From the NCBI GenBank assembly GCA_025462805.1, contig JAOAPJ010000045.1:1-6624 (forward strand): DNA of 6,624 nt, read 5' to 3'. This DNA is from Acidobacteriaceae bacterium. GTDB taxonomy: Bacteria > Acidobacteriota > Terriglobia > Terriglobales > Acidobacteriaceae. Below, piece by piece: positions 1 through 6,620 of this stretch. The number at the start of each line of letters is the position of its first letter. Position 1 is the first letter of the stretch. The position numbers were made by a program, and so were the translations under genes. The notes below the pieces were generated by a model that was not told the DNA's origin, did no database searches, and saw only the letters and a list, made by a program, of their open reading frames with translations.

Positions 1-72
1 ACCCAACATGTGATCGAAGGAATGATTTTCAAGTAGCAGTAAAACGACATTCTCGATAGGACCGTGTGCCAT
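1..72 (-). CDS. Phosphoesterase family protein (PF04185, phospholipase C / acid phosphatase-like), N-terminal 24 residues, cut by window edge
   Basis: Reading the minus strand from the ATG at 72-70 gives 24 codons that stay open to base 1. The peptide runs MAHGPIENVV, then four leucines, then ENHSFDHMLG. A hydrophobic strand followed by E-N-[RH]-S-F-D-H is the N-terminal signature of the PF04185 phosphoesterases (non-haemolytic phospholipase C, acid phosphatase AcpA). In that family the Glu-Asn pair (residues 15-16 here) lies at the metal and catalytic site, and members hydrolyse phosphate mono- or diesters. The start is well fixed: AAGGAG ends 5 nt before the ATG. No signal peptide or Tat motif precedes the catalytic strand, whereas many characterised phospholipase C members are Tat-exported, so this one may be cytoplasmic. 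The gene is divergent from the permease. The family call is fairly firm; substrate and full length cannot be seen. Confidence 0.82.
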   Translation of the reverse strand, partial: MAHGPIENVVLLLLENHSFDHMLG

Positions 73-77
73 GGTGA

Positions 78-83
78 CTCCTT
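78..83 (-). promoter_or_regulatory. Shine-Dalgarno site of the phosphoesterase gene
   Basis: The minus strand reads AAGGAG here, followed by a 5-nt spacer (TCACC) and the ATG at 72-70. The match to the anti-Shine-Dalgarno sequence is close and the spacing normal. It decides the start codon of a gene of which only 24 codons are visible. Confidence 0.8.
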
Positions 84-92
84 GGTCTCTCG

Positions 93-111
93 CTGGAGAG
101 TGCGCCTCCAG
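93..111. repeat. Small perfect hairpin / dyad upstream of the phosphoesterase start
   Basis: CTGGAG (93-98) and CTCCAG (106-111) are perfect inverted arms around a 7-nt loop, with a possible extra G-T wobble pair at 92/112. The element lies 21 nt upstream of the phosphoesterase ATG and touches the best -10-like hexamer on the minus strand (110-115). It could be an operator or a leader hairpin. A 6-bp arm can also arise by chance. Confidence 0.35.
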
Positions 112-140
112 TATCACTTGATTTCGGTGGTTGTTGTTCA
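110..140 (-). promoter_or_regulatory. Weak candidate promoter for the phosphoesterase gene
   Basis: On the minus strand, GATACT (115-110) matches TATAAT at four of six positions and is preceded by TG at the extended -10 position. TGAACA (140-135) matches TTGACA at four of six positions, but the spacer is 19 nt, longer than ideal. The implied leader would be about 30 nt. The position is sensible but the match is poor, and the sigma-70 consensus may not describe this gene's real promoter. Confidence 0.22.
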
Positions 141-221
141 AACCAGAGCACTCAGTAATTCTTGCGCCCTCACGATGCCCTCCCGGTTCAATCTCCCTCG
201 CCAAAGCCCCGAGATCTACCC

Positions 222-251
222 TTCAGCCCGTTGGGTTTTGGCCGCCATAAT
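222..251 (+). promoter_or_regulatory. Weak candidate promoter for the permease gene
   Basis: CATAAT at 246-251 matches the -10 consensus at five of six positions. The best -35 partner is TTCAGC at 222-227, with an 18-nt spacer and only three matching bases. The implied transcript would start near 258 and leave a leader of roughly 70 nt before the ATG at 327. This is a pattern match only. Confidence 0.25.
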
Positions 252-317
252 TGCCGGGAACCGCGGCGGGCATGACCCCGTACTGCAACCTGGGATCTCG
301 AACTCACAAGCGGGACT

Positions 318-323
318 GGGGGA
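318..323 (+). promoter_or_regulatory. Weak G-rich ribosome-binding site of the permease gene
   Basis: GGGGGA ends only 3 nt before the ATG at 327-329, so this is a poor Shine-Dalgarno with tight spacing. The start is nevertheless forced: an in-frame TGA lies at 273-275 and no ATG, GTG or TTG occurs in frame between it and 327. Translation initiation may be inefficient. Confidence 0.4.
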
Positions 324-326
324 CGC

Positions 327-2891
327 ATGCTGGCGGATCTGCGGGACGCGCTGCGGCAACTGCGCAATGCACCGGGGTTCACAGCGACGGCGGTGATCAC
401 GCTGGCGCTGGGAATCGGAGCGACCACGGCGATCTTTACGCTAGTGCATCAGGTGATGCTCAAGTCGCTGCCGGTGACGAAGCCGGACGAGTTGTGGAGG
501 ATCGGAGACAAGGTTCGCTGCTGTAACTGGGGCGGATACACCCAGGGTGACGACGGGGATTTCTCCCTCTTCTCGTGGGAGATGTACAAGCACTTCCGCG
601 CGCACACGCCGGAGTTCGCTGAGTTGGCGGCACTCCAGGCCGGCAATGCGCCGCTCGGAGTGCGTCGAGAGGGCTCGCGATCTCAGGCAGATACGCGCAA
701 CGGAGAGTACGTCTCCGGCAATTTCTTCAGCACTCTTGGCGTGCAGCCGTGGATCGGCCGCCTGACGACGGACGCCGACGACCAGGAGGGCGCGCCGCCG
801 GTAGCCGTCATGAGTTATCGCATCTGGCAGGAGAAATATGGTTCCGATCCCAAGGCGGTCGGCGCCAGCTACCTGATCAATGGACATCCGTTCACCGTGA
901 TCGGCGTGGCGCCGCCCGGATTCTACGGAGCGAAGCTGGCAGGGTGGGGGATGCCCGACTTCTGGCTGCCCCTGACTAAGGAGCTGGTGATCGATGGAGC
1001 GACAGCGCGGCTGAAGCGCCCGAATGGCAACTTCCTTGACCTGATAGGGAGAGTGCGGCCGGGCGTGAATCCGAAGACGCTCGAAGCAAAGCTGAAGGTC
1101 GAGCTGCACGACTGGCTGGCCAGTCATGTGCCAGATATGGAGCCGGGCGAGAAGCAGCTTTGGCAGCAGCAGATCCTGCACCTGATCCCGGGTGGCGCAG
1201 GGGTGGCGGCTATGAGGGATCAATATGAGGAGGGGTTGAAGCTGCTGCTGGTAGCGGCAGGATGCGTGCTGCTGGTTGCCTGCGGGAATCTGGCCAATCT
1301 GATGCTGGCGCGCGCGCTGAAGAATCGCGCGCAGACATCGGTACGCGTGGCGCTGGGTGCTTCATGGCAGCGGCTGGTGCGCAAGGCACTGGTGGAGTGT
1401 CTGCTACTGGCCGTGATCGGCGGGTTCATCGCCATTGGGGTGGCTTATGCCGGGACGCGGCTGGTTTTGCATCTGGCCTTCCAGATCGGCGGTCCCAGCA
1501 ACTATGTACCGATCCATGCCGCGCCGTCCTGGCCGGTGCTGCTGTTCACTCTAACCATGTCGGTGCTGACGGGAACCATCTTTGGGGTCGCGCCCGCATG
1601 GATGACGTCGCATGCTGACCCAGTGGAGGCCTTGCGCGGCGCCAACCGCTCCGTGGGCCGCCGCCGCTCGTGGCCTCAGAAGTCGCTGGTGATCGGACAA
1701 GCGGCGATGTCGCTTGTCCTGCTGTGCGCGGCGGCTCTGCTGGGCCAGAGCCTGCGAAACCTGGAGCACCAGAACTTTGGGTTCGACACGCACGGCCGGT
1801 ACATCGCGTGGATCAATCCAACGCTGGGCAACTACAAACCGGAACAAATGGAGCCGATGTTCCGGCGGATTGACGATCGCCTGCGAGAGATTCCCGGGGT
1901 CCGGATGGCGGCTCCGGCGCTGTACGCACCGATGACCGGAGACAGCTGGAACGACGGGATTCGCGTCGCAGGCAGGCCAGAGCCCGGCGCGAAAGAAGAC
2001 ACGAGTTCGTCATGGGCGCGTGTGATGCCCGGGTTCTTTGAGACCCTGGGTGCGAAGATCACGCTGGGACGGCCCATCACTGAAGACGACACCGCCACGA
2101 CGCGGAAGGTAGCAGTCATCAACGAGGCCTTCGCGAAGAGATTCTTCAAAGGCCAGAACCCCATTGGACAGCACTTCGGCCCAGACAAGATCAAATACGC
2201 AGGCACCTACGAGATCGTCGGCGTTGCAGGCGATCTGCGATACCTGACGTATGGCTTGAAGGATCCTGTACGTCCGATGTTCTGGGTACCGGAGGCACAG
2301 ACAGTGCCCTATGACGATCCAGCGATCACGAGTGGCGAGATCTGGTCGCACTACCTGTACAACATCGTGATCTGGGCGCCGGGAGACCCCCCGGGCATAG
2401 AAGAGCGCGTGCGCAAGGCGCTGGCCAGCGTTGATCCCGACCTGGCCCTATATGGCGTGGATCCCTACGGTAAGGTGCTGAGTGCGGACTTCCAGCAGGA
2501 AAATATGATTGCGACGCTGACTACGCTATTCGGCGTGCTGGGATTGGTGCTGGCGGCCGTGGGGCTGTACGGCGTGATGGCCTACAACGTGGAGCAGCGG
2601 ACCAGCGAGATTGGCCTGCGCATGGCGGTGGGCGCGGACCGCGGCCACGTCGTGCGAATGGTGCTGCACGGAGCCTTCTCACAGATAGGGATCGGACTTG
2701 CGCTGGGAATACCAGCGTCAATCCTGGCTGGCAAGCTGATGACGAATCAGCTCTTCGGAGTCAGGCCCTGGGATCCGTTCATGCTAACCACCGCGGCGCT
2801 TCTACTCGGGATTGCCGCGCTGATCGCATCGCTGATTCCGGCGCGACGCGCCGCAGGAGTGGAGCCGATGGTGGCACTCCGCAACGAGTGA
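327..2891 (+). CDS. MacB/FtsX-type ABC transporter permease, two-unit ADOP family, ATPase not adjacent
   Basis: This 854-residue inner-membrane protein has two MacB-like permease units in one chain. A first transmembrane helix lies at about 19-41, followed by a large periplasmic MacB_PCD-type domain (about 46-300). Helices follow at about 304-327, 355-380, 402-424 and 452-473, then a second periplasmic domain (about 475-725) and helices at about 727-752, 776-798 and 818-838. The duplication is visible in paired motifs: VRVALGA (339-345) against LRMAVGA (764-770), and ADPVEALRG (430-438) against VEPMVALRN (845-853). The N-terminal LADLRDALRQLRNAPGF and the C-terminal PARRAAGVEPMVALRNE are typical of acidobacterial duplicated orphan permeases. 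No ATP-binding subunit lies in the window, so a partner would have to come from elsewhere. MacB relatives transmit conformational change for export or envelope maintenance; the substrate here is unknown. The form is short, lacking the N-terminal cytoplasmic extension of many ADOPs. A vicinal Cys pair sits at 65-66. Confidence 0.93.
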   Translation: MLADLRDALRQLRNAPGFTATAVITLALGIGATTAIFTLVHQVMLKSLPVTKPDELWRIGDKVRCCNWGGYTQGDDGDFSLFSWEMYKHFRAHTPEFAELAALQAGNAPLGVRREGSRSQADTRNGEYVSGNFFSTLGVQPWIGRLTTDADDQEGAPPVAVMSYRIWQEKYGSDPKAVGASYLINGHPFTVIGVAPPGFYGAKLAGWGMPDFWLPLTKELVIDGATARLKRPNGNFLDLIGRVRPGVNPKTLEAKLKVELHDWLASHVPDMEPGEKQLWQQQILHLIPGGAGVAAMRDQYEEGLKLLLVAAGCVLLVACGNLANLMLARALKNRAQTSVRVALGASWQRLVRKALVECLLLAVIGGFIAIGVAYAGTRLVLHLAFQIGGPSNYVPIHAAPSWPVLLFTLTMSVLTGTIFGVAPAWMTSHADPVEALRGANRSVGRRRSWPQKSLVIGQAAMSLVLLCAAALLGQSLRNLEHQNFGFDTHGRYIAWINPTLGNYKPEQMEPMFRRIDDRLREIPGVRMAAPALYAPMTGDSWNDGIRVAGRPEPGAKEDTSSSWARVMPGFFETLGAKITLGRPITEDDTATTRKVAVINEAFAKRFFKGQNPIGQHFGPDKIKYAGTYEIVGVAGDLRYLTYGLKDPVRPMFWVPEAQTVPYDDPAITSGEIWSHYLYNIVIWAPGDPPGIEERVRKALASVDPDLALYGVDPYGKVLSADFQQENMIATLTTLFGVLGLVLAAVGLYGVMAYNVEQRTSEIGLRMAVGADRGHVVRMVLHGAFSQIGIGLALGIPASILAGKLMTNQLFGVRPWDPFMLTTAALLLGIAALIASLIPARRAAGVEPMVALRNE

Positions 2892-3096
2892 TGAAGGGCA
2901 GCTCTGCTGCCCTCCCGCCTTTTCGGCTGATCCGCACCTGGCGGCACCATGAAGTCGTGCTCTAGCTGTTCCGTGCTGCCACTTCTGCGGTCGAATGCAA
3001 CAGCACTGATACATTTCCCGAAATACAAGAGAGCTCTTGGTAGTAGCCCAAAGAACACTCCGCAACGAGATCCGGCATTCTCTGCCCACTTCCAAG
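2892..3096. other. Convergent intergenic gap between permease and receptor genes
   Basis: These 205 bases lie between two stop codons facing each other. Apart from the hairpin next to the permease, no gene is supported. On the receptor side no stem followed by a T run is visible, so the receptor's transcription end is not evident and may be Rho-dependent or run into the opposite strand. Two tiny dyads (3013-3024 and 3026-3039) are too short to call. Confidence 0.6.
2895..2923 (+). terminator. Terminator-like hairpin after the permease gene
   Basis: An 8-bp perfect GC-rich stem, AGGGCAGC (2895-2902) with GCTGCCCT (2906-2913) and a TCT loop, begins 3 nt after the permease stop. The only T run is four bases at 2920-2923, six nt beyond the stem and separated from it by CCCGCC, so this is not a textbook intrinsic terminator. 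It may still end the transcript or protect its 3' end. Confidence 0.5.
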
Positions 3097-6000
3097 CTAG
3101 AAGTACAACTTACCTCCAAGCTGAATTTGTCGCGGATCGTGTGCGGAAGTGACCTGCCCATAGGAAGGAGAGTCGGTGTTGACCGTAACCGCAGAGAAGT
3201 TGGTGTGGTTGAAAGCATTGAAGAATTCGGCGCGGAACTGAAAGTTGGCGCGCTCACCAAGCTTTACGTTCTTGATCGCGGAAAGGTCCCACAGCTCAAC
3301 ACCGGGACCGAGTAGGTTTCCGCTGCGGGAGTTTCCAAAGTGACCGATGGCGTCGCTAAAGGAAGCTGTGCTGAACCACTGGGTCTGCTTCTTCACGAGG
3401 TGCAACGGGGCGACTTGATCCGGACGTGGAGCGATGTCCGCCACGTCCATGTTGAGCCCCCCGGGGTACGTTCCGGGGATGCACCCCGTGGTGGCCCCTG
3501 CTGGAGTCTGGCAGTCGAAATTATCCAGCGACTGTCTCACCGTCAGCGATTTGCCAGAGAGGAATTGCGTGACCCCAGAGAGCTCCCAGCCGCCCAGGGT
3601 GTGCCCCATCAGTCCATGCTGCTCCTTGTAAAAGGGAAGCTCATAGACGTAATTCGCGACAAAGGTCTGCGGCTGGTTGAGGGTCGATGGCCCATAGTCG
3701 ATGCTTGGATTGTAAGTGTCGTACGTTTCCGTACCTCGGTCGTTCGACTGGTTGGTCAGCGTCTTGCTCCACGTATAGGCAAGTCCCAGCGTCAGACCAT
3801 AGTGCGAACGATGCTGGACTGATAGCTGTAGAGAGTGATAATTGCTGGCGTAGGCGGGAATTCTCGCAGCGAACCACGAATATCCAAGATATGGCACGAC
3901 GGCGGTGACGTAGGCATTGGGATTGGCTGCCCTACTCGCGAGGGTGGGCTGATTGATCTCCCTTTCCCCTAAAAGATGTCGTCCCAGAGAGGCAACGTAG
4001 GCGATCTCCGCGACTGTTCCGGACGTCAATTGCTGTTGAACGCCCAGGTTGTAATCCATGTAGGAGGGCGTCAACATCGTGGGATTCCCGGTGGACACGA
4101 TGTGATTGGGTCCCAGTGAAACAGCCGAAGATCCGGCCAGAGGATGATCAAACTGCGTGTTGTTGATGGTGGCCGTCTGGACCAACGGCGGATCCTGGAA
4201 CGCGTTCTGCTCCCAGATTCCATTGAGCGTGCGGTCGTAAAAAATGCCGTATCCGCCACGGACAGCCGTTTTGCCGTTTCCAAAGACATCGTAGGCAAAT
4301 CCGAGCCGGGGAGCGAAGTTCCTCTTGGGATCCGGATTTACATGGGACCCATATGGAGAGCAGGTCACGCCCGGAGCAATAGCTTTCGCCTGGGTGCAAG
4401 CAGAGCCGGCTGGAAAGATTATTCCATTCACGTAGGTCGCTGGTATTTGGCCGCCAGTAAACGTACCGCTGGCTGGATCGATCCCAGGCGCATTGCTGGG
4501 GTTAAACACCAAAGGGTCGAAGTTATTCAGCGTGTTTAAGACGTCGGCGGGAGATGGAAAGTAGCTATAGCGCAAACCTACGTTGATCGTCAGTTGGCGG
4601 GTAAGCTTCCAATCGTCCTGCACGTACGCTTCGAAGTTCCAGTAGTGCAGGTCAGGTACGGTGTCGCGGCTGTTTTGCGTATACGTTGCCACATTGCCCA
4701 GAAGGAAATCCTGGAAAGTCGCAAACTGGAAGTTTGCCACTCCGCTTGAGGCATTCTCGGTCTTCAACATCTGGGAGACGGTGGCCCCCGCCCGCAGCGT
4801 ATGCTTGCCGAGCGTTATCGAGTAGTTGTCATAGAGCGTTCTATCCAGGTTGCGCTCGAAATACGGAGTGCTTCCGTAGGCGAGGCCCTGCAACGCAGCG
4901 CCGGTGAATGAGATGCCCGGGATACGATTGTAAGGATCGACATAGGCGGTGTTATTGGTGAGTTGTTTGGCTATCGATGGGTTATTGGCGATAGAGCCAG
5001 AGGTGAAGCTGGAAGAAATGGTTCCCTGCGTATAGGCAAACTCCGCTTCGTTGACCATACGCGGTGAGATCGTCCAAGTCAGGTTGCCGACCACATTTTG
5101 TCCTGGCGCATTCACTACCGATCCTGCAACACCGGGAAAATTGGACCCTGCGAAAAGCCCCTCCGGGAAGTTCTCTGGTGTTTCGTCCTGCATGGCGCGC
5201 CCGAAGAAGTGTAGTTTGTCGCTGAAATTGTGATCTAGGCGAACCAGGTCTTCACGCGTGTTATTCAGTTGCGAAAAGCTGGCAACGTAGAGGCCGCTGC
5301 TGCTGTTTGGCGCAAACTTGTCAAACAGGTTTGCCAAATACACCTTCGCGTTCTGGCTGTAGCAAGCTGGATCGATAGTGCTGGTGTTGGCGGCCGCGTT
5401 ATAGGTGACGCAACCAGCAGGCGCGTTTGTGATTGGGCCGGTGAATGTACCGCTCAATTCCGCCTGCGTGGGCGGCTGCAGGCTGGAGGTTACTGGAGCG
5501 CTGACCTTACGCCATTCTTCGGACCAGAAGAAGAACGTCTTATTCTTCGCCGTGTTGTAGAGCTTGGGAATATAGAGTGGTCCGCCGATGGTAAATCCGT
5601 AGTTGTTGTACCGTTCGATCGCTCGCGGGATAACCGGCGTTGCATGCTTGTTGAAGTAGCTGTTGGCGTTGAAAATGTTATTGCGGTTGAACTCATATGC
5701 GTCGCCATGGAAGGCGCTCGTCCCGGACTTCGTGGCTACCAGGACCTGACCGCCGGCGCTGCGGCCGAATCCCGCGTCGTATGTGCTTCTCTCCAACGTA
5801 AACTCCTGGATCGCGTCCACGCTGGGCACGTTGAGCAGCGTGGAGTTGGAGCCGCTATCGTTGATATCGGCTCCATCGACTGTCCAGTTATTGGCCGTGT
5901 CGCGAACACCGTTCACCGCAACCGACGACGTGTTGTTCAAGCCAAAGCCGACCTCATCGGGCAGGCCGCTGACCACTCCCGGCTGCAGGGTGACTAACTG

Positions 6001-6468
6001 CTCGAAGTTTCGATTATTCAGTTGCAGCTCTCTGACCTGTGTTCCCGAGATGGTGCCCGCCAGAGCGCTGGTCTCTGTGTCGATGTTCACGGCGCTCTGC
6101 TGCACAGTCACCGTCTGGCTAGCGCCGCCAACCTTCAGAGGCGCGTCAACGGACCTAGTTTGCGCAACATTCAGGATGACATTTTGCGCGGTGTAGGTCT
6201 GAAAGCCCGGCGCTGTTACGGTAACGGTGTAGTTGCCGGCAGGAAGATTCGTTGCCGTGTAACTACCGTGTGCATCGGTCTGGAGTGTTCGGGTAGCGCC
6301 GTTCACGCCATTCTGAGCAATCGCGACGGTAGCGCCCGAAACAGTCGCCCCTGAAGAGTCAGTCACTCGACCGGTGAGAGTTGCTGCGAGCTCCTGACCT
6401 CTGGCTAGCGTCGAGAAAACGACGAATAGAAAAACAACAATTGCAACGAGGAACCGCTGCCTGGGCAT
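3097..6468 (-). CDS. Oar-like TonB-dependent outer-membrane receptor with carboxypeptidase-regulatory-like domain
   Basis: This complete 1123-residue receptor has a Sec signal peptide at 1-24 (basic PRQR, hydrophobic core, probable cut after ARG before Gln25). A carboxypeptidase-regulatory-like beta domain follows at about 28-115 (LTGRVTDSSGA, DAHGSY, LPAGNYTVTVTAPGF). QTVTVQQ at 118-124 resembles a TonB box. The plug is at about 125-250, with NWTVDGADIND (194-204) and QEFTLERSTYDAGFGRSAGG (221-240). The rest is a large beta-barrel ending in KLYF, the terminal aromatic expected for BAM insertion. Length and order match the acidobacterial Oar-like receptors, which use the TonB-ExbBD energy link to import bulky ligands, often thought to be plant-polymer oligosaccharides; the ligand here cannot be read. 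The start is forced by an in-frame TAA at 6495-6493 and supported by GAGGA 8 nt upstream. Six cysteines occur in three close pairs. No SusD-like partner is visible. The gene looks intact. Confidence 0.95.
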   Translation of the reverse strand: MPRQRFLVAIVVFLFVVFSTLARGQELAATLTGRVTDSSGATVSGATVAIAQNGVNGATRTLQTDAHGSYTATNLPAGNYTVTVTAPGFQTYTAQNVILNVAQTRSVDAPLKVGGASQTVTVQQSAVNIDTETSALAGTISGTQVRELQLNNRNFEQLVTLQPGVVSGLPDEVGFGLNNTSSVAVNGVRDTANNWTVDGADINDSGSNSTLLNVPSVDAIQEFTLERSTYDAGFGRSAGGQVLVATKSGTSAFHGDAYEFNRNNIFNANSYFNKHATPVIPRAIERYNNYGFTIGGPLYIPKLYNTAKNKTFFFWSEEWRKVSAPVTSSLQPPTQAELSGTFTGPITNAPAGCVTYNAAANTSTIDPACYSQNAKVYLANLFDKFAPNSSSGLYVASFSQLNNTREDLVRLDHNFSDKLHFFGRAMQDETPENFPEGLFAGSNFPGVAGSVVNAPGQNVVGNLTWTISPRMVNEAEFAYTQGTISSSFTSGSIANNPSIAKQLTNNTAYVDPYNRIPGISFTGAALQGLAYGSTPYFERNLDRTLYDNYSITLGKHTLRAGATVSQMLKTENASSGVANFQFATFQDFLLGNVATYTQNSRDTVPDLHYWNFEAYVQDDWKLTRQLTINVGLRYSYFPSPADVLNTLNNFDPLVFNPSNAPGIDPASGTFTGGQIPATYVNGIIFPAGSACTQAKAIAPGVTCSPYGSHVNPDPKRNFAPRLGFAYDVFGNGKTAVRGGYGIFYDRTLNGIWEQNAFQDPPLVQTATINNTQFDHPLAGSSAVSLGPNHIVSTGNPTMLTPSYMDYNLGVQQQLTSGTVAEIAYVASLGRHLLGEREINQPTLASRAANPNAYVTAVVPYLGYSWFAARIPAYASNYHSLQLSVQHRSHYGLTLGLAYTWSKTLTNQSNDRGTETYDTYNPSIDYGPSTLNQPQTFVANYVYELPFYKEQHGLMGHTLGGWELSGVTQFLSGKSLTVRQSLDNFDCQTPAGATTGCIPGTYPGGLNMDVADIAPRPDQVAPLHLVKKQTQWFSTASFSDAIGHFGNSRSGNLLGPGVELWDLSAIKNVKLGERANFQFRAEFFNAFNHTNFSAVTVNTDSPSYGQVTSAHDPRQIQLGGKLYF

Positions 6469-6476
6469 TGTGAATA

Positions 6477-6481
6477 TCCTC
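6477..6481 (-). promoter_or_regulatory. Shine-Dalgarno site of the receptor gene
   Basis: The minus strand reads GAGGA, then an 8-nt spacer to the ATG at 6468-6466. Position and sequence are normal, and they confirm the only ATG available downstream of the in-frame TAA. Confidence 0.7.
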
Positions 6482-6551
6482 GATAATGCGGATTAATAAA
6501 GAATGGCTGAGCGCCGATTGTCCCACCCAGGTCTCCGGGGGAGCGGGCATC

Positions 6552-6578
6552 GCGCACAAAGAACTGCATCTCGTGCGC
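6552..6578 (-). other. Potential 5'-terminal stem-loop in the receptor leader mRNA
   Basis: On the minus strand GCGCAC (6578-6573) and GTGCGC (6557-6552) form a perfect 6-bp stem. It can extend inward by G-U, A-U and G-U pairs to 9 bp, leaving a 9-nt loop. If the promoter at 6581-6609 is right, transcription starts near 6575, so this stem would sit at the very 5' end of an approximately 105-nt leader. Such stems are known to stabilise some outer-membrane-protein mRNAs. The function here is inferred. Confidence 0.4.
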
Positions 6579-6580
6579 CC

Positions 6581-6609
6581 AAACTAGTTAGGTTCTCAAT
6601 AAATGTCAA
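6581..6609 (-). promoter_or_regulatory. Sigma-70-like promoter of the receptor gene
   Basis: The minus strand has a perfect TTGACA -35 box (6609-6604), an optimal 17-nt spacer and TAGTTT (6586-6581) as a weak -10 box matching three of six positions. The bases upstream (AAATGTTTTTC) are AT-rich, like an UP element. A consensus -35 with a poor -10 fits a promoter that needs an activator or has modest strength. It lies about 115 nt upstream of the receptor ATG. Confidence 0.55.
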
Positions 6610-6620
6610 GAAAAACATTT
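6601..6620. repeat. Short inverted repeat over the -35 box of the receptor promoter
   Basis: AAATGT (6601-6606) and ACATTT (6615-6620) are perfect 6-bp inverted arms with an 8-nt centre, and the first arm overlaps the -35 box. The geometry fits a dimeric regulator's operator, but AT-rich 6-bp arms arise readily by chance and the window ends 4 bases later. Confidence 0.3.

Larger units (their letters stand above)
73..326. other. Divergent intergenic region between phosphoesterase and permease
   Basis: These 254 bases separate the two divergently transcribed genes and must hold both sets of start signals. Reading frames that cross it have no recognisable protein content and overlap the real gene starts. 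Apart from the separately listed hairpin, ribosome-binding sites and weak promoter candidates, I see no direct repeats, regulator box or small-RNA signal. Confidence 0.6.

Noticed and set aside
64..396. Plus-strand open frame of 110 codons crossing the divergent intergenic region
   Set aside because: It overlaps the starts of both flanking genes, has no ribosome-binding site, and its translation shows no domain or signal peptide.
441..1223. Open frame of 260 codons on the minus strand, opposite the permease gene
   Set aside because: It is again in register with the sense codons of a clear permease gene and is explained by codon choice. The translation is rich in Arg, His and Leu with no recognisable fold.
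3026..3039. CAAGAG-AG-CTCTTG dyad as a receptor terminator
   Set aside because: The loop would be only 2 nt, or an 8-bp perfect palindrome with no loop, and no T run follows on the receptor strand. It is compatible with chance.
2949..3315. Small open frames on both strands around the convergent junction
   Set aside because: They run from the intergenic gap into the receptor or permease coding sequence in wrong frames, and have no start signals or recognisable protein content.
5269..5997. Open frame of 242 codons on the plus strand, opposite the receptor gene
   Set aside because: It is codon-register antisense to the receptor, where stops arise only from TTA, CTA or TCA sense codons, which this gene uses sparingly. 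No ribosome-binding site, domain or low-complexity-free protein pattern is visible, while the opposite strand encodes an unmistakable receptor.
6582..6589. AACTAGTT palindrome over the receptor -10 region
   Set aside because: An isolated 8-base palindrome in AT-rich sequence does not extend and is expected by chance; no second copy was noticed.
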